Positions 55,068-63,909 of a stretch of DNA of 64,000 nt are shown piece after piece. A program made the translations under genes and the position numbers. The DNA is from Methylomonas koyamae (GTDB lineage: Bacteria > Pseudomonadota > Gammaproteobacteria > Methylococcales > Methylomonadaceae). Within the stretch, counting starts at the first letter, position 1. Every line of letters begins with the position of its first letter. The DNA is taken from the NCBI RefSeq assembly GCF_001644025.1, contig NZ_LUUK01000196.1, positions 1 to 64,000 on the forward strand, read 5' to 3'. The notes below the pieces were generated by a model, which saw only the letters and a program-made list of their open reading frames with translations, searched no databases and was not told the DNA's origin.

Positions 55068-56102
55068 TTAAGCCGCGTCGATATCGGAATACTGTAAGGC
55101 CTCTCCCTTTGCGATATCCCGCTTGGCCACGCAACCGATGACCCGATTGGCTTCCCGCACCGGAATGTATTGAGTCCGAAAAATCCGCCCGGACAGGGCT
55201 TCCAGATCGATGGCCTCGCCGGCCTTGATATCCCGGTAGGCGACCAAGGACTTGCCTAGCTTTTTAAACACCCGTTCCTGACCCAGCGACTCCTCAGCCT
55301 TGCGCGGCATCATCGCCGGTACCCGGTGGATATCCCGTACGAACTTACGAAAACCCTCGTGCTCCAGCGCGAAACTATGGTCGGTACCTCGCCAGGCACG
55401 ATTCAGCGTGACGTGTTTTTCGAACACTCTGCTGCCCTTCATGTATGCAATGGGACCGGACAAGGTGCCGTTAAAGTGATCGGACAAGCCAATCGCGCAT
55501 TGTGGAAATTCCTTAATCAACAGTTCGATGTTTTCCAATCCCAAGCGATCGTATTCGCAAGGATATTCGGAAACGCAATGCAACACCGCGACTTGACTGT
55601 TGTGTTCCAACAGCAAATTGACGCTGGCGCGAATTTGATCGATTTTGCCTCCGCCGATACTGATCACGACCGGTTTGCCTTTTTGAGCAATACGTTTGAT
55701 GAACGGCAAATTGCCCAAGTCAAACGACGCGACTTTCATCAAATCGACGCCAATGTCTTCCAACAATTCGAGGCTCGGCTCGTCAAACGGGGTCGACATG
55801 AACTTAACGCCATGTTCCGCGCAATCCTGTTTCAGGATCGACAGCCACTCCGGTTTTAATTCCAGCTTTTCGCGATGTTCGCCGTAAGTGTCGGCAAATG
55901 CGTTTTCGCTATCGTAGGATGCTTCGTAAGCGTCTTGAGAAAATAAATATCGATTGTTACGAGTTTGAAACTTGATGGCGTCGGCACCGGCTGACGCAAA
56001 AACCCTGATGTATTCCCTGGCAACTTCCAAGTCGCCTTGATGATTTTGACCGACTTCAGCAATGATAAACGCCTTATCGCCCAGTTTCTCTTTTCCAAAC
56101 AT
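55068..56102 (-). CDS. NeuB-family ulosonic acid synthase
   Basis: The 344-aa protein begins the 19-kb operon. It has the NeuB TIM barrel: IAEVGQNHQGDLEVAREYI, ADAIKFQTRNN, KFMSTPFDEPSLELL, HCVSEYPCEYDRLGL, and EKHVTLNRAWRGTDHSFALE. A C-terminal SAF domain (about 285-344) covers the active site. Such enzymes condense phosphoenolpyruvate with an amino- or neutral hexose. The usual ISTGMA segment reads ISIGGGK here. A strong GGAGGG site lies 4 nt before the ATG, and a hairpin lies further upstream. Confidence 0.88.
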   Translation of the reverse strand: MFGKEKLGDKAFIIAEVGQNHQGDLEVAREYIRVFASAGADAIKFQTRNNRYLFSQDAYEASYDSENAFADTYGEHREKLELKPEWLSILKQDCAEHGVKFMSTPFDEPSLELLEDIGVDLMKVASFDLGNLPFIKRIAQKGKPVVISIGGGKIDQIRASVNLLLEHNSQVAVLHCVSEYPCEYDRLGLENIELLIKEFPQCAIGLSDHFNGTLSGPIAYMKGSRVFEKHVTLNRAWRGTDHSFALEHEGFRKFVRDIHRVPAMMPRKAEESLGQERVFKKLGKSLVAYRDIKAGEAIDLEALSGRIFRTQYIPVREANRVIGCVAKRDIAKGEALQYSDIDAA

Positions 56103-56115
56103 TAGCCCTCCAGAT

Positions 56116-56142
56116 CAGTCGGCGGATGATACCATCCGACTG
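56116..56142 (-). promoter_or_regulatory. hairpin in the leader of the 19-kb polysaccharide operon
   Basis: Six-base arms (CGGATG 56123-56128, CATCCG 56133-56138) close a 4-nt loop; after a 3-nt bulge, CAGT (56116-56119) pairs with ACTG (56139-56142). The structure lies 13 nt upstream of the NeuB-like start, just before the strong GGAGGG ribosome-binding site. It could influence translation or end a leader transcript. No T-run follows, so it is not a standard terminator. Confidence 0.4.
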
Positions 56143-56375
56143 TACTTTTGGGCAATCCGAAAACTGCATTTGGCGATCGATCGGTGTGGCGCGTTATTAC
56201 TTGAAGAACCTAACGAATGCCGGATGTTTCACACCGAACGTTCGCGATTAACGATCATAAAGACGCCACATCGCCCCGGCAAATCGAAGTTGTTAGCATG
56301 ATTCACGCGATTGACAGTGTTCCGATACCTGATTGGGACTGCATCCGTTGACTGTCGCAGTGATAAAGATTGAAC

Positions 56376-56927
56376 TCACGAAAAAATCTCAGCCAGACCC
56401 AAAGCGCCTGCCTGCTGATCCTTGCCCGACAAAATCGGCAACTGACCGCCTAGAGGCCACTCAATGCCGATCTCGGGATCGTTCCAAATAATGGCCCGCT
56501 CCGCCGCCGGCGCATAGTAATCCGTCGTTTTATATAAAAACTCCGCCGACTCGGACAGCGTCAAAAACCCGTGAGCAAAACCGGCCGGTATCCACATTTG
56601 CCGTTTATTTTCCTCCGACAGTATCTCGCCAACCCATTGCCCGAAAGTCGGAGAGCTTTTACGAATATCGACCGCGACGTCAAAAACCTCACCCTGGATC
56701 ACTCGAACTAATTTGCCTTGCGCATTTGGCGGCAATTGATAATGTAAGCCTCGGAGTACGCCTTTTTGTGACTTGGAATGGTTGTCTTGAACGAAAGATG
56801 TGGATAGACCGGTCGCGGCCTCAAAAATTTTCTGGTTAAAGCTTTCGAAGAAAAAACCTCTGTCGTCGCCAAAGACTTTAGGCTCGAACAGGATGACGTC
56901 AGGTATTGTTAATCGGGTCGCTTGCAT
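56376..56927 (-). CDS. rmlC: dTDP-4-dehydrorhamnose 3,5-epimerase
   Basis: The 183-aa cupin has the RmlC signature: FGDDRGFFFESFNQK, QDNHSKSQKGVLRGLHYQ with the catalytic His, GEVFDVAVDIRKSSPTFG and WIPAGFAHGFL. It performs the third step of dTDP-L-rhamnose synthesis. It is separated from rmlBDA by about 1.5 kb of element remnants and a decayed toxin-antitoxin pair, and is 30 nt from the HEPN remnant. A 273-nt gap precedes the 19-kb operon. Confidence 0.95.
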   Translation of the reverse strand: MQATRLTIPDVILFEPKVFGDDRGFFFESFNQKIFEAATGLSTSFVQDNHSKSQKGVLRGLHYQLPPNAQGKLVRVIQGEVFDVAVDIRKSSPTFGQWVGEILSEENKRQMWIPAGFAHGFLTLSESAEFLYKTTDYYAPAAERAIIWNDPEIGIEWPLGGQLPILSGKDQQAGALGLAEIFS

Positions 56928-56957
56928 GGCTGAACTTATTGAATATTAAGATTAAAA

Positions 56958-57484
56958 TTATTGCGTAGTTATTGCGATAAAATCGGAAGCAAAGTCGTTA
57001 TCTTTTAGCGAAACCCTTATTAATTCATCACAAAACAGTGAACGCGCCGAAACTCCAAAAAGCTCGGATACTAAATCACTCAAATTATTGAAATGCTCGG
57101 CAATTATGGCGTAATTGATTTCGTAATCATGTGCCGCAAAGCTTCTGGCGGCACGACACAACTGCCAATTTTCCACCGAAATGATCACGCCAACTTTCTG
57201 AAAGAAACTCAACAACTTCAAAAATCGATCGCTGGGTTCACCGGAAAGCAAACACGCGTGGCGCATCGCTGCTGCAAGCAAATCTTGTAATTTGGCGAAG
57301 CGCTCGTTAATGGCAGCCAGCGTTTCGAACAAGACGATATTCCTTCTGTATACTTCCAACTGCATCGCCGTTAAAGGCCAAGCGATTTTATAGCTAGACG
57401 CGAGCAAAAAATACACGAACGCTATATCGCTTCCAGCAACTCAGCTAAATACTGCTTTTCCGCGTCGAGGCTAGTTGGATTCAC
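56958..57484 (-). pseudogene. HEPN-domain toxin gene with in-frame stop and frameshift
   Basis: Translation from GTG 57484 gives VNPTSLDAEKQYLAELLEAI and then TAG (57422-57424). The rest of the protein continues in another frame from 57416 (VYFLLASSYKIAWPLT). Joined, the pieces match HEPN partners of minimal nucleotidyltransferases, including AINERFAKLQDLLAAAM and NWQLCRAARSFAAHDYEINY; RSFAAH holds the RxxxxH motif. A CAG-to-TAG change and a lost base near 57417-57424 would explain it. The downstream 152 codons could still be made from GTG 57416. Confidence 0.7.
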
Positions 57485-57778
57485 GCGTTAATTTTACTGC
57501 ATTATTGCAGGCGATAATTTGAAAAGGCGTAGCGTCTTGATTCGTAGCCTTACAAACCAAGTTAACCGGCATACTTAGCAGCGATTCCGGTTGCATTTGT
57601 AGCTCTTAGCACGCTGAAGCAGAGGCAATGTGGACGAGGTCTCGATTAATAAATCAATATCGCTGTCTTTAACGGAGTTATTTAGCCGAAAACCCAACAA
57701 AAAAACCTCAATTTCCGCTCCACCGATTTGATTCACGGTATTTAATATCAGACTAATCTGATTTTCGGCCAATCGCAT
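57479..57778 (-). pseudogene. frameshifted MNT-type nucleotidyltransferase antitoxin
   Basis: The frame from 57778 gives the MNT core, EVFLLGFRLNNSVKDSDIDL, with the DSDID metal motif, but it ends at 57575. The next frame then carries the missing tail (ESLLSMPVNLVCKATNQDAT, QIIACNNAVKLT) and stops at 57471-57473. The shift lies near 57585-57595. The G[FR]L variation of the usual GSR loop is another sign of decay. Its true stop overlaps the GTG of the HEPN gene, the normal pairing of such toxin-antitoxin operons. Confidence 0.7.
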
Positions 57779-58463
57779 ACTGTAAAATTCGCTGGATTGA
57801 GTTCACTGGCATTTCGAAGAGGGAAATATTTAAACATTTTAACGTGCGTACTTTCCCGTCCGCGGCGATAACAAATGCCTCCCGAACACATTTATAAACC
57901 AAAACATAGTGGGTTAAATGACTCAAAATTTGGCGAAATAATGTTCGTCATGATTATGACTTAACAGGCTGCTGAAATTTAAAAATCTGCTCCAATTTTG
58001 TCCCCAAAAACGTATTTCCCGCAAAATAAAATTTTGTAAGCCCTTGACTGTTCATTGCAGCCAAATGCCTTTTAGTGACAAATTGGAGAATTTTGTAAAA
58101 TTTTTCCACCGAGATTCTTTTTTCAACAACCTGTTAAGCGGTTACGGTCTTCAATTACCTGGATTAACTTTACAAAATCACTCTCTTGAACACAATCCTC
58201 CAAGCAATAAGCCTTTACCACTTTTTTGGCGAACTTCCGTCGATTCGATTTTACGCCTTCAAACACACCTTGATCGCTTTCCAACATGCCCTCTGTGTAT
58301 ATCCATATTTTTGAGCAATCCCATTTCGCAAATCATCAATAATTCATTCGTCCAGTTGTTTGGCGAGCTCTTCCAAATCGACTTACGCAGCCATGATGGT
58401 CTACTCTTCGGCACTAGAATTTTTCATACTCGCCGCTTAGCCTCGACAAACCCGCTCAAATCC
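57779..58463. other. 685-bp stretch with MITE and relic sequence
   Basis: This gap between the decayed antitoxin and rmlA is A/T-rich. It contains the MITE-like element at 57960-58138. From about 58392 to 58255 the minus strand reads VDLEELAKQLDE, stop, then IIDDLRNGIAQKYGYTQRAC, which looks like a short decayed gene of unknown type with at least two in-frame stops. A long plus frame (58044-58781) crosses the MITE and runs antisense to rmlA, so it is not taken as real. Confidence 0.5.
57960..58138. mobile_element. MITE-like element, 179 bp
   Basis: Terminal inverted repeats CTTAACAGGCTGCTGAAA (57960-57977) and, at the other end, TTTCAACAACCTGTTAAG (58121-58138) match at 16 of 18 positions. 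Both ends include the palindrome TTAA, so the target duplication may be TTAA or shorter. The inside has no transposase; a short minus frame starting MNSQGLTKFYFAGNTF runs out through the left end. Size, A/T-richness and termini fit a non-autonomous element mobilised by a full-length relative elsewhere in the genome. Confidence 0.65.
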
Positions 58464-59348
58464 TCAAAACACCTGCTTATCAAGCAGTCCAAGCAGGTAT
58501 TTTCCATAGCCGTTCTTAGCAAGTGGTTTCGCCAATTCTTCGATTTTTTCATCGCCAATCCAGCCACTACGCCAAGCAATTTCTTCCGGGCATGCGACTT
58601 TCAGACCTTGCCGGGTTTCTATGGTCTCGATGAAATTGCTGGCTTCAATAAGGCTGGCATGGGTACCGGTATCCAGCCAAGCGTAACCCCGTCCCATGAT
58701 TTCGACGCTCAACTGCTGCTCGGCCAAATAGATTTTATTAACGTCGGTGATTTCCAATTCGCCGCGCGGCGACGGCTTTAATTCGGCGGCGATATCGACA
58801 ACCCGATTGTCGTAGAAATACAAGCCGGTAACGGCGTAATTGCTTTGCGGCTTGATCGGTTTTTCTTCCAACGATGTGGCCTTGCCGGCGGCATCGAAGG
58901 CAACGACGCCGTAGCGTTCCGGATCGTTGACGTGGTAGGCGAACACCGTGGCTCCGTTAGCCTGTTCCGTGGCGCCTCTTAGCTGAACGTGCAAATCGTG
59001 ACCGTAAAAAATATTGTCGCCCAACACCAATGCACTCGGACTGGTCCCGATGAATTCTCGACCGATAATGAAGGCTTGCGCCAAACCATCCGGACTGGGT
59101 TGCACCGCGTATTGCAGGTTGATACCCCAATCGCTGCCGTCGCCCAGCAATTGCCGAAACAGGGGCGTGTCCTGGGGCGTGGAAATCACCAGAATATCGC
59201 GTATGCCGGCCAGCATCAACGTACTGAGCGGGTAGTAAATCATCGGCTTATCGAAAATCGGCAACAACTGTTTCGAGACGGCCTTGGTGACCGGATACAG
59301 CCGCGTACCTGAGCCGCCGGCGAGAATAATGCCTTTGCGATTTGCCAT
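58464..59348 (-). CDS. rmlA: glucose-1-phosphate thymidylyltransferase
   Basis: The 294-aa enzyme makes dTDP-glucose, the first step to dTDP-L-rhamnose. It has the nucleotide-binding [20 protein letters not shown], followed by [19 protein letters not shown], the [11 protein letters not shown] metal motif and [12 protein letters not shown]. Length is normal. It follows rmlD with a 2-nt gap, so the order rmlB-rmlD-rmlA is one operon. Its 3' end abuts the MITE-bearing gap. Confidence 0.96.
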   Translation of the reverse strand: MANRKGIILAGGSGTRLYPVTKAVSKQLLPIFDKPMIYYPLSTLMLAGIRDILVISTPQDTPLFRQLLGDGSDWGINLQYAVQPSPDGLAQAFIIGREFIGTSPSALVLGDNIFYGHDLHVQLRGATEQANGATVFAYHVNDPERYGVVAFDAAGKATSLEEKPIKPQSNYAVTGLYFYDNRVVDIAAELKPSPRGELEITDVNKIYLAEQQLSVEIMGRGYAWLDTGTHASLIEASNFIETIETRQGLKVACPEEIAWRSGWIGDEKIEELAKPLAKNGYGKYLLGLLDKQVF

Positions 59349-59350
59349 GA

Positions 59351-60247
59351 CTAATTTCCTAAAATTTCCGCCAACATCCGCTCCACACCCATTTGCCAGT
59401 CGGGCATTTGGAGATTGAACGTGGTTTGCAGTTTTTGGGTGTTCAAACGCGAGTTGAGCGGACGTTGGGCCGCCGTTGGATATTCGCTAGTCGCAATTGC
59501 CTTGACGTCGGCTTCGGCGGCTTTCAGGATTTCGCCGTGTTGGCGGGCAACGCTAAACACGTGTTGGGCATAGGCATGCCAACTGGTAGCACCAGCGCTG
59601 GCCAAATGATAAACCCCGGAGACATCGGGTTTGCAGACGGTAGCTCTTAGCGCATGGGCAGTCACGTCGGCGATCAATTCCGCGCCGGTCGGCGCGCCGA
59701 TCTGGTCAGCAATCACCGCCAGTTGCTCGCGCTCCCGCGCTAGCCTCAACATGGTTTTTGCAAAATTGTTACCGCGCGCGGCGTACACCCAACTGGTCCG
59801 AAAAATCAGATGCTTGGCGCCGGACGCTTGAATCGCCTGTTCGCCGGCGAGTTTAGTCCGGCCGTAGACACTAAACGGATTAACGCCATCGTCCTCTTGC
59901 CAAGGACGGTCACCACTGCCGTCGAACACGTAATCGGTCGAGTAGTGCACCAGCCAGGCGCCGCATAAACGAGCCTGTTCGGCGATGACTTGCGGGGCTG
60001 AGGCGTTAATCGACTGGGCCGTTTCGGCGTCGCTCTCGGCTTTATCGACGGCGGTATAGGCAGCGGCGTTGACGATCGCGTCCGGAGCGAGCCGGCGAAT
60101 CGTGTCGGCGATGCCCGCCGCATCGGCCAAATCGCCGCAGTAGTCGCGGCTGTGTCTGTCCAAGGCCACCAGCTCGCCAAGCGGTGCCAGGCTACGCTGT
60201 AGTTCCCAGCCGACTTGGCCGTTTTTACCGAACAGCAGAATCTTCAT
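59351..60247 (-). CDS. rmlD: dTDP-4-dehydrorhamnose reductase
   Basis: The start is placed at ATG 60247 ([20 protein letters not shown]), the normal beginning of RmlD; a longer frame runs back into rmlB. The 298-aa reductase has the NADPH loop [22 protein letters not shown], the YSTDYVFDG motif and [10 protein letters not shown] with the catalytic Tyr and Lys. It performs the last step to dTDP-L-rhamnose. It begins 4 nt after the rmlB stop. Confidence 0.95.
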   Translation of the reverse strand: MKILLFGKNGQVGWELQRSLAPLGELVALDRHSRDYCGDLADAAGIADTIRRLAPDAIVNAAAYTAVDKAESDAETAQSINASAPQVIAEQARLCGAWLVHYSTDYVFDGSGDRPWQEDDGVNPFSVYGRTKLAGEQAIQASGAKHLIFRTSWVYAARGNNFAKTMLRLAREREQLAVIADQIGAPTGAELIADVTAHALRATVCKPDVSGVYHLASAGATSWHAYAQHVFSVARQHGEILKAAEADVKAIATSEYPTAAQRPLNSRLNTQKLQTTFNLQMPDWQMGVERMLAEILGN

Positions 60248-60251
60248 AGTA

Positions 60252-61322
60252 TTAGGCTTGGCGCTCCGCGTAGTTTTTGTCAAGCCAGGATTGGTATTCG
60301 CCGGACATCACGTTTTGTACCCAATCCTGATTCGCCAAATACCATTCCACCGTCTTGCGGATGCCGGTTTCGAAAGATTCAGCCGGCTTCCAGCCTAGTT
60401 CGCGTTCCAGCTTGCCGGCGTCGATCGCGTAGCGGCGGTCGTGACCGGGGCGATCGGTGACGTAGGTAATTTGCTCGGCATAGGACTTGCCATCGGCGCG
60501 CGCTTGCAGTTCGTCGAGTATCGCGCACAGCACGTTGACCACGTCGAGATTGGCCTTTTCGTTCCAACCACCCACGTTATACACCTCGCCAACCTTGCCG
60601 GCTGCCAGCACTCGGCGAATCGCGCTGCAATGATCCTTGACGTACAACCAATCGCGAATTTGCTGGCCGTCGCCATAAATCGGCAAAGGCTTGCCGGCCA
60701 ACGCATTCTGGATGCACAGCGGAATCAGCTTTTCCGGAAAATGGTAGGGGCCGTAATTGTTGGAACAATTGGTGGTCAACACCGGTAGGCCATAGGTATG
60801 GTGATAAGCGCGCACTAAATGGTCGCTGGCGGCCTTGCTGGCCGAATAGGGACTGTTAGGTTGATACTGGTTGGTCTCGGCAAACGGCGGATCGATTTTT
60901 TCCAACGATCCGTATACTTCGTCGGTGGACACGTGTAGCAAGCGAAACCCGCTTTTGCCGGCTTCATCCAGCCCGCCCCAGTAAGCCCTGATTGCTTCGA
61001 GCAGGCGGAAACTGCCGAGCACGTTGGTTTGAATGAAATCTTCCGGACCGTGTATCGAACGATCGACGTGCGATTCGGCGGCGAAATTGACGACGGCCCG
61101 GATTTGATACTGCTTCAACAAATCCAACACCAAGCCATAATCGCCGATGTCGCCCCTGACGAAGACGTGCCGGCCGTCGCCTTGCAACGTCGCCAAATTT
61201 TCCGGGTTACCGGCATAGGTCAGCTTGTCCAGATTCACGACGGCTTCGTCGTGTTGCGCCAACCAATCCAAAACGAAATTGCTACCGATAAATCCGGCGC
61301 CGCCGGTCACTAATAAAGTCAT
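60252..61322 (-). CDS. rmlB: dTDP-glucose 4,6-dehydratase
   Basis: I start this gene at ATG 61322 (MTLLVTGGAGFIGSNFVLDW); an in-frame TTG three codons upstream is less likely. The 356-aa SDR has TGGAGFIGSNF, the ESHVDRSI segment, HVSTDEVYGSL with the catalytic Thr/Asp/Glu set and YSASKAASDHLV with Tyr and Lys. It makes dTDP-4-keto-6-deoxyglucose. It is first in the rmlBDA operon. A perfect 6-bp hairpin (61494-61509) lies 170 nt upstream. Confidence 0.96.
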   Translation of the reverse strand: MTLLVTGGAGFIGSNFVLDWLAQHDEAVVNLDKLTYAGNPENLATLQGDGRHVFVRGDIGDYGLVLDLLKQYQIRAVVNFAAESHVDRSIHGPEDFIQTNVLGSFRLLEAIRAYWGGLDEAGKSGFRLLHVSTDEVYGSLEKIDPPFAETNQYQPNSPYSASKAASDHLVRAYHHTYGLPVLTTNCSNNYGPYHFPEKLIPLCIQNALAGKPLPIYGDGQQIRDWLYVKDHCSAIRRVLAAGKVGEVYNVGGWNEKANLDVVNVLCAILDELQARADGKSYAEQITYVTDRPGHDRRYAIDAGKLERELGWKPAESFETGIRKTVEWYLANQDWVQNVMSGEYQSWLDKNYAERQA

Positions 61323-61593
61323 GAGTTGCAAATCAGCAAGTTATTAAAGACGTCAACCTATCCGAACCCGCCGGCTCCCCAAGCTACAACAAACTGACCA
61401 ACCAAACCGGAAAGTTCGCTTTGCATTGCCTGCCGCCATGCAAAATCCACCGACGCTCCTAACGAGGATACAATATTGTTCGCTTTGCTACATCCCTACA
61501 TCAGTAGGGTGTCCTTAACGGATAAGAAAACTGTTTTGTCGGTATTGTACCTTAGAACTACTGTTAGCTGTCCAGCTGCTGACAATTTCCGGA

Positions 61594-62277
61594 CTAAGGC
61601 AAAAACAAACAAAACCGCGCTCCGCCCAGCCGACTGCGGTTATCGACGCGGACATAGCCACTCTGCTCGCCGTTTTTATGTAAAGCGGCAATCACCGACA
61701 CAAAAAACAAACCCAGACCGGTATTGCCGCCGATCCAATCCAAATCAACGCTGCCGCTCAGATCGGCGTCGAGTATCTCGGATGGATACCCCTTGCCGTC
61801 ATCCTCGATCGCCAACCGCAAATAGCCATCCTGCTCGACGGCGCTGACCAATATCTTCTCCCGCGTATAACGTAGCGCGTTGTTCAAAATCGTCGCCAAC
61901 GCATTGGTAATCTGTGGGTAATCGCAAAAACACAGCAGATCGTCCGGACATTCGATAACCACCTCGACATGGTTCAAGCGCGACAAACGGCTTTGTTGGT
62001 CTCTGGCCTCATTCAGAATATCGATGACTGGATAGGCGTCGATCATCAGGCAAAACTTATCGGCATCGATTTTATACAGTACCAACAACTGCATCAGCGT
62101 GTGATTGATATGGGTCGCCTCGAACTCCAACTGGTTGATGTCCTCGGCCCGATCCTGATACTTCACGGCCAATTGCCGGGTCAGTTCCAACAAAATGCCC
62201 AACGAATTCTTAATATCGTGGACGGTGGACGCCAGCACCGCCGGAAACATCCCGGCCTGATCCGCCCGCGCCGTCAT
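61594..62277 (-). CDS. small soluble histidine kinase
   Basis: The 227-aa protein has no membrane segment or sensor domain. It begins with a dimerisation helix whose phospho-acceptor is His20 in LASTVHDIKNSLGIL, and a HATPase_c domain with LNNALRYTREKIL (N box), IEDDGKGYPSE (G1) and GGNTGLGLFFVSVI (G2). It follows the TPR response regulator gene with a 3-nt gap, so the two form one signalling unit. Input must come through a partner protein. The HDxKNSLG form is that of PhoR/NtrB-like kinases. Confidence 0.88.
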   Translation of the reverse strand: MTARADQAGMFPAVLASTVHDIKNSLGILLELTRQLAVKYQDRAEDINQLEFEATHINHTLMQLLVLYKIDADKFCLMIDAYPVIDILNEARDQQSRLSRLNHVEVVIECPDDLLCFCDYPQITNALATILNNALRYTREKILVSAVEQDGYLRLAIEDDGKGYPSEILDADLSGSVDLDWIGGNTGLGLFFVSVIAALHKNGEQSGYVRVDNRSRLGGARFCLFLP

Positions 62278-62280
62278 CGA

Positions 62281-63909
62281 TTAGATCCGTTCCGAATGGG
62301 CGTGCAGCAACTTGGCGTACTCGATCTGCAAAATGCCCAATTTATGCGGGTCCACTCCGATCTGTTTGGCTTTCTTGAATAAGGCCTTGGTGCGGCGATT
62401 TTTCTCCTCGTCGAAATCGTTGGCTTTCAGATCGTGGATCATGATTTTCAGCATATTCAAGATGATGGTTTTATTGTCCGGCAAGTTGACGATGGCCTGC
62501 TCGAACAAATCCAGGGCCTCCTTGAACTTGCCCTGCTTGTACAAGGCCACGCCGCGGTTATTGGCGGCAATCAACGCCTGTTTGGTTTTTTGAATCAGGA
62601 TTTCCGAATGATTGTGCAGACCAATGTCGCTCTGCATCTTGCGGACGGCGTTGAGAAACGCGTCGTCGTCGATGTGGTATTTGATCAAATCGTACAAAAT
62701 TTCCTCGGCCTTGCCGTGCTGGTCGTTCTGGAAACAGGCCTTGACCACCTCCAACTGCAATTCCCTGGGCGCCTTGTTGCCGAGCAAGCCCGCCAGCTGG
62801 ACGGTGCGTTGCAATGCCTTGTCCGCCGCCTCCTCGTTACCCAGTGCCTTGAACACCTCGATTTCCAGCGCGCTAGCCCGCAAATCGGCCTCGGGCTGGT
62901 TTGCGTATTCCTTACGCATTTCTTCCAGGACTTGCAGGGCCTGAGTACCCGCATTGCTTCGCGCATAAAGCCTTGCCAACCCGGCATAATCGGCGCTGGA
63001 ACGATGCACCGAATGCTTCCCCAATTTAACAACGTTTTTATAGGCTTTTTCGGCGGTTTCCAGATTGCCGTTTTTGTCGGCGGTTTCGGCCAATTTTTTC
63101 TGCCGCAGTATCGATTGCGGCGACAACTCCAAGGCTTGATGCATCACGTTCTCGACGTCGCCGTACTGGTCCAGCGCCTCGTAGGCCTTGCCCAACCAAT
63201 CGTAACATTCCATCAGCATCGGATTTTCGGCCATCAAGCTACGGAATCCGGCAATCGCCTGTTCGATGTTATTGTTCTGAAAATCGATGACGCCCAAGCC
63301 TATCCTGGCCCAGGACAGCTCGCGCTGGTGCAGCACTTCCTGATAAATCGCCCTGGCCTTGTCGAAATCGCCGACGGAAATCGCCAATTCGGCGCGCAAT
63401 TTCAGCAAATTCAGATGCATCTTCTTATCGTTCTGGGCCAGCAAGTGGTCGCACTGCTGTATCGCCAGCGGCAGATTGCCCTTGTCGATGGCTCGCTCGA
63501 CCGGCGCCAAAAAATCCTTGCGGGCGAAATTGCGACTTAGCCGGCTGATCAATTGCTGCGCGTTGAACGGCTTGGTTAGGTATTCGTCGGGCTTGCCTTC
63601 CATCGCGCCCAAGACCGCGGCGGTGGATTGTTCGGCGCTGATCATCACGAACACGCAGCGATAGTCGATCAAGCGGCGGAAGCGCGCCTCCTCCAACACC
63701 TGCTGGCCATTCTTGCCGGGTCCAAGGTTGTAATCGCACAAGACGACGTCGAAACGGGTTTTAGTCATTGCCACGATCGCAGCCTGACCACTGTCGGCCT
63801 CGCTGACCTGATCGGCATCCAGCGCGTACAACATCTCCCTGATCGCCTTACGCATCACCGGATTGTCGTCGACGAGCAAGGTCGCCTTACCTAATAAACT
63901 GAATTTCAT
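62281..63909 (-). CDS. response regulator with TPR repeats
   Basis: The 542-aa protein has an N-terminal receiver domain (about residues 8-128) with acidic DD pair, phospho-acceptor Asp59 in VVLCDYNLGPG and Lys113 in YLTKPFNAQQL. A long all-helical part follows with about seven TPR-like repeats (for example MECYDWLGKAYEALDQYGDV and NNRGVALYKQGKFKEALDLF). There is no DNA-binding or enzymatic output domain, so the output is probably protein-protein interaction through the TPRs. It is the first gene of the pair; the short kinase follows at a 3-nt gap. Confidence 0.9.
   Translation of the reverse strand: MKFSLLGKATLLVDDNPVMRKAIREMLYALDADQVSEADSGQAAIVAMTKTRFDVVLCDYNLGPGKNGQQVLEEARFRRLIDYRCVFVMISAEQSTAAVLGAMEGKPDEYLTKPFNAQQLISRLSRNFARKDFLAPVERAIDKGNLPLAIQQCDHLLAQNDKKMHLNLLKLRAELAISVGDFDKARAIYQEVLHQRELSWARIGLGVIDFQNNNIEQAIAGFRSLMAENPMLMECYDWLGKAYEALDQYGDVENVMHQALELSPQSILRQKKLAETADKNGNLETAEKAYKNVVKLGKHSVHRSSADYAGLARLYARSNAGTQALQVLEEMRKEYANQPEADLRASALEIEVFKALGNEEAADKALQRTVQLAGLLGNKAPRELQLEVVKACFQNDQHGKAEEILYDLIKYHIDDDAFLNAVRKMQSDIGLHNHSEILIQKTKQALIAANNRGVALYKQGKFKEALDLFEQAIVNLPDNKTIILNMLKIMIHDLKANDFDEEKNRRTKALFKKAKQIGVDPHKLGILQIEYAKLLHAHSERI

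Noticed and set aside
58044-58781. 245-codon plus-strand frame
   Set aside because: It starts inside the MITE, crosses decayed sequence and ends antisense to rmlA; no motif and no convincing ribosome-binding site.
61494-61509. Perfect 6-bp hairpin (CCCTAC/GTAGGG) upstream of rmlB as a terminator
   Set aside because: No T-run follows on either strand; it may be a leader structure but nothing supports termination.
61323-61593. JUMPstart/ops element upstream of the rhamnose and polysaccharide genes
   Set aside because: I looked for GGCGGTAGC and found only GGCGGCAGG, which does not match; RfaH-type control is not supported.
62434-63540. 368-codon plus-strand frame
   Set aside because: Antisense to the TPR response regulator; composition is rich in Gln, His and Val and shows no motif.
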